A stretch of 64,000 bases of DNA from Chloroflexi bacterium HGW-Chloroflexi-10 (GCA_002840755.1 PHBZ01000002.1:248001-312000), one strand, 5' to 3'; positions 45,066 to 55,183 are shown, numbered from the stretch's first letter. Translations and numbers: made by a program. The notes: generated by a model from the sequence alone, not told the origin.

Positions 45066-46331
45066 CTAATTAAGAAAGCCCAATCTAATAGTTCGTGTTT
45101 TTGTAAATATTATTGGTTGATTCACTCTCTTGTTTAATTTTATTGAAAAATGGATTCGTGCGGATTCAATTTGATACTTTCTAAATACATCCTGGAAAGT
45201 CACCCATATCCACAATTTACTCAACCCCATTTTGTGTAATGGGTAGTTCTGCTTTGGACGATAATTGCGATTCTGCAAACGGATTTCTCTTTCTATCCGT
45301 TTTAAATAAATTTTAGAGGTTTTTAAACCAAATTCTGTATAGAGTGATGTAACAGTATTAAAGGGATCACGAACAAATTTGTCATAATGAACAAATTGAA
45401 CCTGAGATGGCGGCAATCCTTTAAGTACTTCCCAAGGATGGGTATACCAATACTTGATCATTTTTAAGAGGTTTTCCTTAAAAGGGTACTCTTCTTTCGG
45501 ATCACAAGTGAGGCGCCATTTAAATGACCACAGATTTATACTAGAAGGAATTACTTCTAAAGGAGAACGAATCAGATAGACAAATTTCGCATCCGGGAAT
45601 GTCTTTAAAATTGCTTCAACATTTCCGGAAAAAGAAGGACTTTTTGAAAGGTATATTTTTTTTCCACCATGATAGTAAACATGGCGCTGTAAACACAGTT
45701 TATAAAAAGTCATTACACGTGATTTTTCTTTTTCTGAAAACCATTTGTCAAAAGTTGCAAAAGATGGGGTTCGGTCCTTTTCCATGATTGGAAATAAATT
45801 CCAGGGAATAATCCCCGACCAAATATGTGCAAACAAACTTTCGTCTTCCTCTGGTTCACGTACTCCCAATTTATGGAAATTAACTTCACCCTGAACATAT
45901 TTTCCCCATAAAAAATCAAATGTCCGCAATATAGGATTACCCATAACGCGATCGATAATCCCAAAAAATTTTAATAACTTTCGTTGTGTTATGGAAGCGG
46001 CTATGATAATCTCCCATCCGCTCATAGAAGTAAATTGTTTATAATCTATAGCAAGCAAGCGATGAAGAAAAGTTGTTCCACTTCGGTAATTGCCGATAAC
46101 AAAAATTGGAGATTTCAAATTTTGCTTTTTATAATTTGGAAAGAATATCTCATCTAGAAAAAAACCAGTCCAGGTAAATAATTCCAATATAGGAAAAAAG
46201 AAATAGAAAATAAAAAGAACAAGAATTCTTTTGGGTTTTAAGGCATAATTAGTATGATTAGCCTTAAATAAAGCATGGTAACTGTGTTTAAGGCTTAATT
46301 TAAAATCAAAAAACATAACATTTTTTCCCAT
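45066..46331 (-). CDS. Sulfotransferase family protein
   Basis: PAPS-dependent sulfotransferase fold, about 421 residues. The 5'-phosphosulfate loop is GNYRSGTTFLHRLL at about residue 68, and the 3'-phosphate loop is YLIRSPLEVIPSSINLW at about 235. A basic N-terminus and a hydrophobic stretch (about 35-55) suggest membrane association. The acceptor is unknown; sulfolipid or glycan are possible. The frame opens with TTG at 46334; ATG at 46331 or 46316 are alternatives, none with a strong ribosome site. Only about 29 bases separate it from the divergent recombinase gene. Confidence 0.85.
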   Translation of the reverse strand: MGKNVMFFDFKLSLKHSYHALFKANHTNYALKPKRILVLFIFYFFFPILELFTWTGFFLDEIFFPNYKKQNLKSPIFVIGNYRSGTTFLHRLLAIDYKQFTSMSGWEIIIAASITQRKLLKFFGIIDRVMGNPILRTFDFLWGKYVQGEVNFHKLGVREPEEDESLFAHIWSGIIPWNLFPIMEKDRTPSFATFDKWFSEKEKSRVMTFYKLCLQRHVYYHGGKKIYLSKSPSFSGNVEAILKTFPDAKFVYLIRSPLEVIPSSINLWSFKWRLTCDPKEEYPFKENLLKMIKYWYTHPWEVLKGLPPSQVQFVHYDKFVRDPFNTVTSLYTEFGLKTSKIYLKRIEREIRLQNRNYRPKQNYPLHKMGLSKLWIWVTFQDVFRKYQIESARIHFSIKLNKRVNQPIIFTKTRTIRLGFLN

Positions 46332-46360
46332 CAATATATATTTTATTATGGAAATGGATC

Positions 46361-47335
46361 ATGGACAATATCTCAATCAATACCAGTATCCAGGATTTTC
46401 TGGAAACCATCCGCATGGCTCGAAGCGAAAATACATTTCGAACCTATCAAAACGGCCTGAATGCATTTAAAGCCACTATACAACAACAGGATTTAGATAT
46501 AGAAACAAATTCTGTGACACAAATTTCCGAAAAGCTCTTTGCGATGCATATAGCTAATCTAAAAAATTATGCCCCAGCTACTGAAAGACTTTATTTAACA
46601 GCTTTGAGTGGTTATTACGAATATCTGGTTGCGGAAAATTTGGTCACACTAAACCTTCAAACCATCAAATCCCTTATTCGAAAACGTGCTCGAAGAACCG
46701 GTTTGAGATTACCTCAATTTCCAAAATCCGCTATCGAAACCATCATAGAACATATTTCAACCCTTCCTCAAGTAGAAACCGAAAACAGAATCGACCGTTT
46801 AATAAATTTACGCGATAGAGCGTTTCTCCTCTGTCTGGCCGATACTGGACTTCGAGTTCATGAAGCTTGCAAATTAAGACGAGGTGATATTGATTGGTTT
46901 GAGGGAAAGGCAATCATTATTGGGAAAGGAAATAAAGAGGATGTAATTCGTTTTTCAGAAAGGTCAATTCAAGCTATACGAGACTATCTTAATGTACGTT
47001 CAGAATTGGATGGCGCTTCTGGTGTACCTTTAACGTCTCTCCCAATTTTTGCTCGCCATGATAAAGGAGCCGGCAAAAGAATAAAATCTATAACTACCAC
47101 AACTGGTAGAAATATAGTTTCTGAGCGAGTCCGTCAATTTCTAGGAGAACTAGCAGTTGGAACAATTACACCCCATTCTTTTAGGCATTATTTCGTTACG
47201 AGGGTTCTAGACAGCTCAGGAAATTTGAAACTTGCACAATCGTTAGCAAGACATAGAAATATTGCCATTACTCAAAGATATGCTCATATAAATGATGATG
47301 AATTGGATCGTGGATACAACAACATTTTTAAATAA
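46361..47335 (+). CDS. Tyrosine recombinase (XerC/XerD-like)
   Basis: Site-specific recombinase of 324 residues. The N-terminal core-binding SAM-like domain covers about 8-105. The catalytic domain has all residues: Arg165 (DTGLRVHEA), Lys in IIGKGNKED, His272 and Arg275 (PHSFRHYF), His298 (ARHRN) and Tyr307 (TQRYAHI). Length and N-terminus fit Xer-type enzymes; it may resolve chromosome dimers or serve a local element. No repeats or attachment sites were seen beside it. The frame of the next gene begins inside its 3' end, but the likely start lies 62 bases later. Confidence 0.9.
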   Translation: MDNISINTSIQDFLETIRMARSENTFRTYQNGLNAFKATIQQQDLDIETNSVTQISEKLFAMHIANLKNYAPATERLYLTALSGYYEYLVAENLVTLNLQTIKSLIRKRARRTGLRLPQFPKSAIETIIEHISTLPQVETENRIDRLINLRDRAFLLCLADTGLRVHEACKLRRGDIDWFEGKAIIIGKGNKEDVIRFSERSIQAIRDYLNVRSELDGASGVPLTSLPIFARHDKGAGKRIKSITTTTGRNIVSERVRQFLGELAVGTITPHSFRHYFVTRVLDSSGNLKLAQSLARHRNIAITQRYAHINDDELDRGYNNIFK

Positions 47336-47396
47336 ACTTTGTTATATTTTTGGACAGCCGTATACTCAATACAGGCAATTAACCAAAGAGAGACCG

Positions 47397-48014
47397 ATGA
47401 AAACCACTTTCTTAGCTAACAAACATGGTTACCAGTTCCCCAATCGCTTTGAATTAGATTGGATGAAAGAAGTATTTAAAAAATCCAAAAACAAATATTT
47501 CTACGGACTCTGTGGTGGTATGTGCTTTTCAGCCCTTGATCATTTTTATGAAAACACTCCCCTTCCCCCATATACTGATCCTGAAGAGATTCCACAAAAT
47601 TATGTAAATTATCTATGGTCGCGCCAATTAAATAGTACTTCTTTGAAACAATTATCAAAATTATTCATCTCGGCTGCTCAAAACAAGCAATTACTGCTGG
47701 ATAAGACTATTAAACATGAAATTCCATTAATCATAAGCCGGATTAATCGAAATATTCCGGTACCCATCATTATCTGTCGTTCAAGATTATTGGAAAATCC
47801 CACGGATAATCACCAGATAATTTTAACAGGTTGTCGAGTGGATGAAGGAAATTATAGTTTTTATTGTTTTGATCCCAACCATCCTGGATTAGAACCGACA
47901 ATCCAAGTTAGCACCGACCTTAATAAAGGGATCACTCAAAACACAGGTGAGAAAATAATTGCATTCTTTATAAATTCTAGTTATCAACACAAACGAATTT
48001 TTCAGAAAACCTGA
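47397..48014 (+). CDS. Uncharacterised papain-like-fold protein (putative cysteine hydrolase)
   Basis: A 205-residue soluble protein; GAGAG precedes the ATG at 47397. Residues YGLCGGMCFSALD (Cys39 and Cys43), DNHQIIL (His139) and YCFDPNHPG (Asp159) fall in the order Cys-His-Asp/Asn of papain-like hydrolases, with a helical Cys-bearing segment and beta strands after the His. No family name is certain. It is followed 8 bases later by a PLD-fold gene, so the two form a unit. An effector, toxin or processing role is possible and not shown. Confidence 0.7.
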   Translation: MKTTFLANKHGYQFPNRFELDWMKEVFKKSKNKYFYGLCGGMCFSALDHFYENTPLPPYTDPEEIPQNYVNYLWSRQLNSTSLKQLSKLFISAAQNKQLLLDKTIKHEIPLIISRINRNIPVPIIICRSRLLENPTDNHQIILTGCRVDEGNYSFYCFDPNHPGLEPTIQVSTDLNKGITQNTGEKIIAFFINSSYQHKRIFQKT

Positions 48015-48022
48015 GGTTAAAT

Positions 48023-49696
48023 ATGCCTAATATACTCTCTCGTCCGGTAGTACAAGCCCGTTATGGTAGTTATACCGCCTGTGCATTGGTTGGTTGCCAT
48101 TCTGTATCCCTGGCGTGGAATATTGACGACCATGAAGACCGATCGTCTTTACTGGGATTTGCAATTAGACGATCCAGACTAGATGAAGAATTAAACCTTC
48201 ATGATATGCGATGGTTGGAAGGTCAAAAACGCTTTCCAGGCCTGGAAAATGAAAATTATGGTTTAAACATTCCATCTTATAAGGCCCCATTTCAGAGATT
48301 TCGATGGAATGACTATTCTGTTAAACCCAATCAAATTTATCGATTTGAAATATTCCCAGTAACTGGGCAACCAAACGATATCATCATGAACCCTCCTATA
48401 GTTATGGATTTTAGAACATTTATGAATAGTGCTGGTCCCTTACAAATTTATACGAATCGTGGTGTCACCTCAGCTCTTGCTTACTACGATTTATTTAAAG
48501 ATAAACACCCTTCTGAAATTCCAGATGGTTCTGCATATCGTTGGCTTTCCCGCGAACTTAAAGAATCTGCTCAAAATTTTATTGAACAAAGTGAACCAGG
48601 TGACGAAATTCATATTGCTATTTATGAATTTCACGATGATGCAATAGCCAATGCATTGTCTTTAGCATCCGCTAAAGGAGTAGTTATTAAAGTTGTTTAT
48701 CACGCTCCTGATCCAAATCAAGGAACTATGAAAAAAAGCCTCGCCATCATTCAACAAAACCATCTTGATTCAATTTGTATTCCACGTACCAAAACAAAAA
48801 TTAGTCATAATAAATTCATGGTCTTACTACGCAATCAAAAACCAATACAGGTTTGGACCGGATCTGCCAATTTTAGTGAAGCTGCATTTCACTTTCAAAC
48901 AAATTTCAGTGTTGTTATTACCAATGAACATGTCGCTAATTTATACGAACAGTATTTTAAATTGTTAGCAATGGATTTGCCGCGAGGTAGAAAAAATAAA
49001 TCCAGTGAGTATATACAGGACCAAATCGATAAAATACTTTCCGAATATAAAACAAATCATATAGAGAGGAAAGAAAATCTCTATTTTTCTCCAATAAGGA
49101 GTAAAGAGATTGTTGATGTTGCTGTTGAATTAATTCGCAATGCAAAATCCGCTATTCTCTTAAGCAGTCCTTTTGGAATGGATAAAGCAATTATTTCTGC
49201 TATTGGGGAAAATTCTAAGGATATATTGGAATACGGACTGGCAAATGCAACTGCAACAAAAAAAGTGGCAGGTTTGAATAAAAAGAATACTCGCTTTTTT
49301 ACACCCACCAGACTTGAAACTTATCTTGGCCGACGTTGGGATGCAAAAATGTTTGGAAGTCACAAAATTCATGCAAAATCATTGATCATAGATCCATGGA
49401 GCACATCTCCAAAAGTCATGTTTGGATCAGCAAACTTCAGTGAGCCTTCATGCAAAGAAAACGATGAGAACATGCTTCTTTTTGAGAATGATCCACGATT
49501 AGCTGCAATAATGGCTACTGAATTTTTACGTATGTTTGACCATTATAAATCGCGCTGGTTCATTAATAATTTTTTCGCTGAAGATAACCAACAAAATCGT
49601 TACCTGGCTGAAAACGGAGACTGGTCAAATATTTATTTCCGAGCAAATGCTAATTCTCATAAATATAGAGATCGATTGGTGTTTTGTGGAAAATAA
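48023..49696 (+). CDS. Phospholipase D-fold protein with N-terminal accessory domain
   Basis: Protein of 557 residues without signal peptide. An N-terminal beta-rich domain (about 10-130: LLGFAIRRSRLDEE, PFQRFRWNDYSVKPNQIYRFEI) resembles a fibronectin-like fold. Two PLD repeats follow. The first has H262-x-K264 and GSANFSEA at 280-287, but its usual Asp is replaced by Leu. The second is complete: HAKSLIID at 450-457 and GSANFSEP at 468-475. PLD-fold enzymes cleave phosphodiesters of lipids or nucleic acids; the target here is unknown. It starts 8 bases after the papain-like gene. Confidence 0.85.
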   Translation: MPNILSRPVVQARYGSYTACALVGCHSVSLAWNIDDHEDRSSLLGFAIRRSRLDEELNLHDMRWLEGQKRFPGLENENYGLNIPSYKAPFQRFRWNDYSVKPNQIYRFEIFPVTGQPNDIIMNPPIVMDFRTFMNSAGPLQIYTNRGVTSALAYYDLFKDKHPSEIPDGSAYRWLSRELKESAQNFIEQSEPGDEIHIAIYEFHDDAIANALSLASAKGVVIKVVYHAPDPNQGTMKKSLAIIQQNHLDSICIPRTKTKISHNKFMVLLRNQKPIQVWTGSANFSEAAFHFQTNFSVVITNEHVANLYEQYFKLLAMDLPRGRKNKSSEYIQDQIDKILSEYKTNHIERKENLYFSPIRSKEIVDVAVELIRNAKSAILLSSPFGMDKAIISAIGENSKDILEYGLANATATKKVAGLNKKNTRFFTPTRLETYLGRRWDAKMFGSHKIHAKSLIIDPWSTSPKVMFGSANFSEPSCKENDENMLLFENDPRLAAIMATEFLRMFDHYKSRWFINNFFAEDNQQNRYLAENGDWSNIYFRANANSHKYRDRLVFCGK

Positions 49697-49699
49697 ATT

Positions 49700-51040
49700 T
49701 TACGCAAACTCGTTGTGATAAAGTTTATCATTCACGATACACATTAAGCGCTCCTCTTGCGGTAAGGCAAAACGCGCTTGATCTCTCAGAATATTCACAT
49801 TGGCAAAAAACTCACGCATCATAACCACCATCAAATAGCGAGCATTCGGTTCAAGCAATAAATAATCTTTACCACTGGGTTTAAAAGCACCGGCTAATTG
49901 AAGAAATAACAATTCAGGAAATAATTCCCATTCCACGGGTCCACCAAAATCATGATTAAACTTCTTTTTATCAAGGGACAAATCAAACAGTTCCATCATC
50001 AAGCGATAACGCATCCGGTCACGTTTTGCAAAAGACTTAACGGCATAAACAGGCAATTTTCCCTTTTGAATCATTTGTTCATATTGTTTAAGAGAAAATG
50101 TGTTCACCAATAAATTTCCATTCAGATAGCTAAAAGAGCCAGACCCGGTCCCAACATACTCTTCATATTTAACGATGTATTCATCTATCATCGAAACGTC
50201 TTTTCTTGAGAATGTCCATGCCGAACTTGGGTTGTACTCTCCATGTAAGCCATCCGCTATTAACTGAAAAAATTGATATTCTCTATTCTGGTTAACTCGG
50301 CCCAATGTTCGCTCCATGGCCCGCTTTACAGATGGCGCACTCATTAATGGATAGAATGTAGTCTGATCAGCACCCGATCGTTTAATAAATTCCAAATCTT
50401 TTAGCAGCATTGTTTCAGTCTGATCCGGCAAATTGTAGATCATATCAACATTTAGCGCAGGTAAAATTCCAACAGCATTTTGAATGATCTCTAATATTTT
50501 TTCACCCGAACCAAATTTATCATAACGGCTCATTTGTTTTAATAAAGTATCGTCAAAACTTTGAACTCCCACTGAAAGTCTGTCTACCCTGCCCTTTAAT
50601 GCAGTTAATATTTCTTTGGTCAGGTGATTTGGGTTGGTTTCACAAGAAACTTCTTGAATGTTAAACAATTTTTTTGCATAGTCGATAGTTTCAATTAATT
50701 CATCTACGATCACCGTGGGTGTTCCTCCCCCGATATACATATTTACAAAATCATACCCCAAGTCTGCTATCAGATCCAATTCTCTGCGTAAATTTTTGAA
50801 ATAATCTCGCGTCTTTTTTTCATTAAAAATGAAACGGTTGAATGAACAATATGGACACAGACTTTCACAAAAAGGTATATGAGTGTATAAAACGTATTTC
50901 TTCTTTAAATCCGGTTGAGGATATTGAAAAGTTTCAGGAATATTTGAAATTTCCAATTGTTGGTATGTAATTTTATCAATCACTTCCGATAAAATAGATG
51001 AAAAAAAGGATTGTTGAAATTTTTGCAATGCGTTTTTCAT
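49700..51040 (-). CDS. Radical SAM protein of the HemN/HemW (coproporphyrinogen oxidase-like) family
   Basis: Radical SAM enzyme of 446 residues. The [4Fe-4S] motif is IPFCESLCPYCSF at about 57, followed by NMYIGGGTPT, the SAM-contact CETNPN, and LSVGVQSFDD, all HemN-family marks. The C-terminal domain contains YVGTGSGSFSYLNG. The CxxxCxxC spacing and Phe after the third Cys look like HemW or HutW/ChuW rather than true HemN. True coproporphyrinogen dehydrogenation is therefore unproven; heme handling or another methylation-type role is possible. It converges with the PLD-fold gene with a 3-base gap. Confidence 0.88.
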   Translation of the reverse strand: MKNALQKFQQSFFSSILSEVIDKITYQQLEISNIPETFQYPQPDLKKKYVLYTHIPFCESLCPYCSFNRFIFNEKKTRDYFKNLRRELDLIADLGYDFVNMYIGGGTPTVIVDELIETIDYAKKLFNIQEVSCETNPNHLTKEILTALKGRVDRLSVGVQSFDDTLLKQMSRYDKFGSGEKILEIIQNAVGILPALNVDMIYNLPDQTETMLLKDLEFIKRSGADQTTFYPLMSAPSVKRAMERTLGRVNQNREYQFFQLIADGLHGEYNPSSAWTFSRKDVSMIDEYIVKYEEYVGTGSGSFSYLNGNLLVNTFSLKQYEQMIQKGKLPVYAVKSFAKRDRMRYRLMMELFDLSLDKKKFNHDFGGPVEWELFPELLFLQLAGAFKPSGKDYLLLEPNARYLMVVMMREFFANVNILRDQARFALPQEERLMCIVNDKLYHNEFA

Positions 51041-51157
51041 TTTTTACGCCTTCGTATTATTAAGATTTACCATTAATGTGATAATCTTATCATAATTTTA
51101 CTGCTCCATTGTATATGTTTATTTATAATTTATCCCATTTAGCTACAGGAATTTGCC

Positions 51158-52345
51158 ATGAAAATCGGAATTATTGGTGGTGGTCCCGCAGGAATGATGG
51201 CGGCTATCGAAGCTTCAAAAAATCATCAAGACATTACCATAATTGACAACAACACTTCACTTGGAAGGAAACTGGGTGCAACTGGCGGCGGTAGAGGTAA
51301 TTTAACCAATAAGTCAGTTGTTCCAGAATTATACAAGTCATCCAGTAATTTTCACTACAAAGAATTAATCCTTCAGTACAACTATCAATTTCTTTACGAA
51401 TACTTTAATTCCATTGGTTTAATTACATATCACACTGATGATGGGTGGGTATATCCTGTTTCGAATTCTGCAAAAAACATCGCAGAGTTTTTATCAAATC
51501 GAGTGGAAGCAAGTGGGGTTAAAATTATCAACAATCTATTTGTTGAAGAAATAAAATTAGAAAAGAATAGTTTTTTATTGAAGACTAAATCCACTGAAAA
51601 ATTTACATTTGATAAATTAATAATTGCCACTGGTGGTAAAGCCTACCCACAATTAAACTCCTCGGACCACATGCTGAATATTGTACAAAAGCTTGGCCAT
51701 CATATAATCTCTTCTCAGCCCGCGTTAGCTCCAATAGAAACCACTAAACAATCTACCAGTCTGTTGAATGGTGTCCGTTTTGATGCAACTGTTTCATTAA
51801 TAACGAATGGTCAAAGGAAGGGAGTGAATTTTGGTAACATGATATTTACTGAATGGGGCGTTAATGGGCCTGCTGTTATGAATTTAAGCCACTTTTTTCA
51901 TGCTGAACAAGGAAAAGTTGAACTTAATATTGATTGTTTTTCTGGTTTAACAAAAGAACTTTTAGATGTTTTTCAAACACAAAAACATCAATTACTCTAT
52001 ATAAACCTGCTTCCTTTTTTTCCATCAAAACTAATTAATCAACTATTTAAAAATAGCTCCTTAAGTAAAAATATTTCTACTAAGGAGTTTTACCAGCAAT
52101 TTCAGCACAAACTGAGAAGTTTTTTTACCCTTAATGAACGTGTTATTGCAGTTCGTGATTTCTCATTCGCCCAAATATCAACAGGATCTGTCCGAGCTAC
52201 GGAAACAGATCCTCAAACTCTACAATCAAAGATTAATCCTGGTATCCATTTCGCAGGAGAAATATTGGATGTAATAGGTCCCTGTGGAGGCTTCAACCTC
52301 CACTGGGCTTTTGTAAGTGGTATTGTGGCCGGAAAATACGTTTAG
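51158..52345 (+). CDS. HI0933/BaiN-family FAD-dependent oxidoreductase
   Basis: Flavoprotein of 395 residues. The FAD fingerprint IIGGGPAGMMAAIEA opens the protein, with LGRKLGATGGGRGNLTN just after it, TGGKAYPQ in the middle, and FAGEILDVIGPCGGFNLHWAFVSG at the C-terminus, all of the HI0933 family. Activity is poorly known; BaiN acts on bile-acid intermediates in one gut bacterium. It reads divergently from the HemN-like gene, and its stop overlaps that of typA by 4 bases. Confidence 0.93.
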   Translation: MKIGIIGGGPAGMMAAIEASKNHQDITIIDNNTSLGRKLGATGGGRGNLTNKSVVPELYKSSSNFHYKELILQYNYQFLYEYFNSIGLITYHTDDGWVYPVSNSAKNIAEFLSNRVEASGVKIINNLFVEEIKLEKNSFLLKTKSTEKFTFDKLIIATGGKAYPQLNSSDHMLNIVQKLGHHIISSQPALAPIETTKQSTSLLNGVRFDATVSLITNGQRKGVNFGNMIFTEWGVNGPAVMNLSHFFHAEQGKVELNIDCFSGLTKELLDVFQTQKHQLLYINLLPFFPSKLINQLFKNSSLSKNISTKEFYQQFQHKLRSFFTLNERVIAVRDFSFAQISTGSVRATETDPQTLQSKINPGIHFAGEILDVIGPCGGFNLHWAFVSGIVAGKYV

Positions 52346-54195
52346 TCAGCTAATAAAACACTCTTCTTCTGATTTTTTCCACGATCTTCAGTGTTCAGAA
52401 TACGTTTTCTGATTCGGAATGTATCCGGTGTTACTTCCAATAATTCATCATCGGCCAAAAATTCCAATGCCTCATCTAAAGAAAGTGTTCGAGGTGTGGT
52501 CAGACGATATTCCATATCCTTGTTTGAAGAACGCATATTAGTAAGGTGTTTCTTCTTACATATATTAACTGTGATGTCGCTTTCTTTATACGTTTCACCA
52601 AATACCATTCCCTCATAAACATCAACTCCCGCACCAATAAACAAGGTGCCCCGTTCTTCTGCGTTTTTAAGTCCATAAGTAGAAGTTACACCTGTTTCCC
52701 AGGAAACTAATGAACTGGTTGACCGTGAAGGGATATCGCCTGCATACTCTTCATATCCTGAAAAAATCGTATGAATAATCCCTTGTCCCCTGGTTAATGT
52801 CATAAAATGTTGGCGCAAGCCTAATAATCCGCGCGTAGGAATCAAATATCGTAAAACAACACCATCCAAACGATTTTCCATAGAGAGTAATTTTCCACGT
52901 CTGGTTCCAAACAATTCTACAACAGAACCAACCGATTCTTTTATTGTTTCAATGATAGCCTCTTCAAAAGGCTCCAATGTCTGTCCATGATCACCCTGTT
53001 TGTAAATGACTTCAGGACGTGAGACCTGAAATTCATATGACTCCCGCCGCATTGTTTCAATTAAAATAGCTAGATGTAATTCACCACGCCCTGAAACCAT
53101 AAACCGATCTGCAAATTCGGTCTCTTCAACCCTTAGGGCTACATTATTCCGGATTTCCCGAAATAAACGATCACGTATTTGTCTGGTAGTTAGAAATTTT
53201 CCTGATCTGCCTGAAAATGGTGAATTATTAACTTCAAAACTCATTTTTACTGTAGGTTCTTCTACATAGATTCGCGGTAAAGCAACCGGATTCTCCGGAT
53301 GTGCCAATGTTTCTCCAATGCTAATATCCTGAATACCAGCGATAAAAGCGATGTCTCCAGCCTCTACTTCAATAGCCCGTTTTTTCTTAATACCATCAAA
53401 AACAAATAAATATTTTACTTTCTCGGTTACAGTTCTGTCATCCAACGTCATCCGAACAATATCACTTGATTCTTTGACTTTTCCAGCAAATACACGTCCT
53501 AAACAGGTAACTCCCAAGTGGTCATCATAGCCTAAATTTGCAGCTAGCATCTGGAAAGGAGCATCCATGTCAACAATCGGTCCAGGAATTTCATGAACGA
53601 TGGTTTGGAAAAGCGGTTCAAGGTTTGCTTGCATACTATCAGGAGATAATCCAGAAATTCCTTCTACGGCGTTACAGTAAACGACCGGAAAATCAGCCTG
53701 AATCTCATTCGCACCCAGCTCAATAAATAAATCAAAAGTTTCGTTAAGTGCTCTCTGAGGCTCTGCATCTTTGCGGTCAATTTTATTTATTACCACGATC
53801 GCTTTTAAACCAATCGCTAACGCTTTTTTTAAGACAAAACGAGTCTGAGGCATTGGTCCCTCAGCTGCATCAACCAATAACAATACGCCATCGACCATGT
53901 TAAGTACTCGTTCCACTTCGCCACCAAAATCAGCGTGACCAGGTGTATCAATAATATTGATCTTTATCACTCGTCCGCTGTCTTTGTCATGGTAAACAAC
54001 AGCTGTGTTTTTGGAAAGAATTGTGATGCCACGTTCACGTTCCAAGTCGTTGGAATCCATCACACGTTCTATTACGGCTTGATGCTCAGCAAAAACATTG
54101 GATTGTCTCAACAAGCCATCCATCAAGGTAGTTTTACCGTGATCAACGTGTGCAATAATTGCAATATTACGAATATCGGGTCTTTCTTTTTGCAT
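52342..54195 (-). CDS. typA: Ribosome-associated GTPase TypA/BipA
   Basis: Translational GTPase of 617 residues involved in 50S assembly and stress growth. G1 motif AHVDHGKT at about 15-22, G3 DTPGHADFGGEV, G4 NKID. EF-G-like domains II, III and V follow, and the last ~130 residues are the TypA-specific C-terminal domain with YEGMVFGE. Length is normal. ATG at 54195 is followed by the expected QKERPDIRNIAIIAHVDHG start. It converges with the HI0933-family gene. Confidence 0.97.
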   Translation of the reverse strand: MQKERPDIRNIAIIAHVDHGKTTLMDGLLRQSNVFAEHQAVIERVMDSNDLERERGITILSKNTAVVYHDKDSGRVIKINIIDTPGHADFGGEVERVLNMVDGVLLLVDAAEGPMPQTRFVLKKALAIGLKAIVVINKIDRKDAEPQRALNETFDLFIELGANEIQADFPVVYCNAVEGISGLSPDSMQANLEPLFQTIVHEIPGPIVDMDAPFQMLAANLGYDDHLGVTCLGRVFAGKVKESSDIVRMTLDDRTVTEKVKYLFVFDGIKKKRAIEVEAGDIAFIAGIQDISIGETLAHPENPVALPRIYVEEPTVKMSFEVNNSPFSGRSGKFLTTRQIRDRLFREIRNNVALRVEETEFADRFMVSGRGELHLAILIETMRRESYEFQVSRPEVIYKQGDHGQTLEPFEEAIIETIKESVGSVVELFGTRRGKLLSMENRLDGVVLRYLIPTRGLLGLRQHFMTLTRGQGIIHTIFSGYEEYAGDIPSRSTSSLVSWETGVTSTYGLKNAEERGTLFIGAGVDVYEGMVFGETYKESDITVNICKKKHLTNMRSSNKDMEYRLTTPRTLSLDEALEFLADDELLEVTPDTFRIRKRILNTEDRGKNQKKSVLLAD

Positions 54196-54258
54196 AAATC
54201 ACCTTTAAATAAGTATCCCGGCAGTTAAGCCAAGGATCAATTATACCCCCATTTCAAT

Positions 54259-55101
54259 TTATCGGTGAATACCTCTCTTCATCAGTAGAATGTAAATACC
54301 AAAAATAATCAACCCAATTGAACCTGTATTACCAATAAAGCCAACGGCACTCTGTGGGTTTCCTGCAATATACAATCCCCAGCCAACCATTGCCAATATT
54401 CCACCAGGTATTAAAGGCCACCAGACAAATTGTAGGGTTTGGACCCTGGAAAATATCGTGATCAAACCCCATCCCAAAGCAAACCAAACCAACATTATAC
54501 CAGTTTGAATGAGAGGATTATTCAATGCGGGATCTGCCCAAGCATTATATATTCCCGGAATAATCCCTATTATTAAACTACCAGGAATGACTAAACCAAA
54601 TAAGCGCCAATACAAACCGTATCCTAATAAAGAAACTCCAATTCCTAAACCTATAAAGAAAAGGAAATCAAGAAAACGTTTCTCGGATTGCAGAAAGGTA
54701 AAGCCTAACATAATGGACATCAAGAATGGGGAAAACATCCAAAATGCCACTTTTTGTTTTATAAGATAGAAACCTGCAAAAATAAACAACCAGGCAATTC
54801 CCAAACACAGAAAAAACATGCCCAGGATTTGATAAACATCCAGATTTTGAATAAAATAGAAAACAAAAATAAGGGTAGATAGTAAAGTCCCAATAAAACT
54901 ACCCAGGTAAACTAACGAATTTCGATGGTGTTTGATACCTGTATAATAAAACATAATCCCAATTGCAACCGGTAACAATACCAATAACCAACCAGTTTGT
55001 AATAAATTTTCCATGAAAAAGACAATACCTGAAAAGACAAGAATGATTCCTGTAATAGATATAAAATTTTTTGTGATCGGTCTATTTACATTATTATTCA
55101 T
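54259..55101 (-). CDS. Uncharacterised multi-pass membrane protein
   Basis: Not recognised. The 280 residues contain about nine transmembrane helices in short-loop pairs, with repeated patterns such as LVLLPVAIGIMF and PLIPGGILAMVGWGLYIAG, recalling LiaI/LiaF-type or DUF5668-like membrane units. GGGATG lies ahead of the ATG. It follows a NarL-type regulator by 82 bases on the same strand, so it may be a target or a partner of that two-component system; this is inference. Confidence 0.72.
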   Translation of the reverse strand: MNNNVNRPITKNFISITGIILVFSGIVFFMENLLQTGWLLVLLPVAIGIMFYYTGIKHHRNSLVYLGSFIGTLLSTLIFVFYFIQNLDVYQILGMFFLCLGIAWLFIFAGFYLIKQKVAFWMFSPFLMSIMLGFTFLQSEKRFLDFLFFIGLGIGVSLLGYGLYWRLFGLVIPGSLIIGIIPGIYNAWADPALNNPLIQTGIMLVWFALGWGLITIFSRVQTLQFVWWPLIPGGILAMVGWGLYIAGNPQSAVGFIGNTGSIGLIIFGIYILLMKRGIHR

Positions 55102-55183
55102 ATTTCATCCCAAACTGATTTTTCATTATTGTAATGATTTATTTATAAACCAACATGTGCCTCTGGTCATATTCAATTCCTAT

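Noticed and set aside
46361..49696. Integrated mobile element bounded by attachment repeats
   Set aside because: No direct repeats, tRNA-end duplication or base-composition shift were visible around the recombinase and its neighbours.
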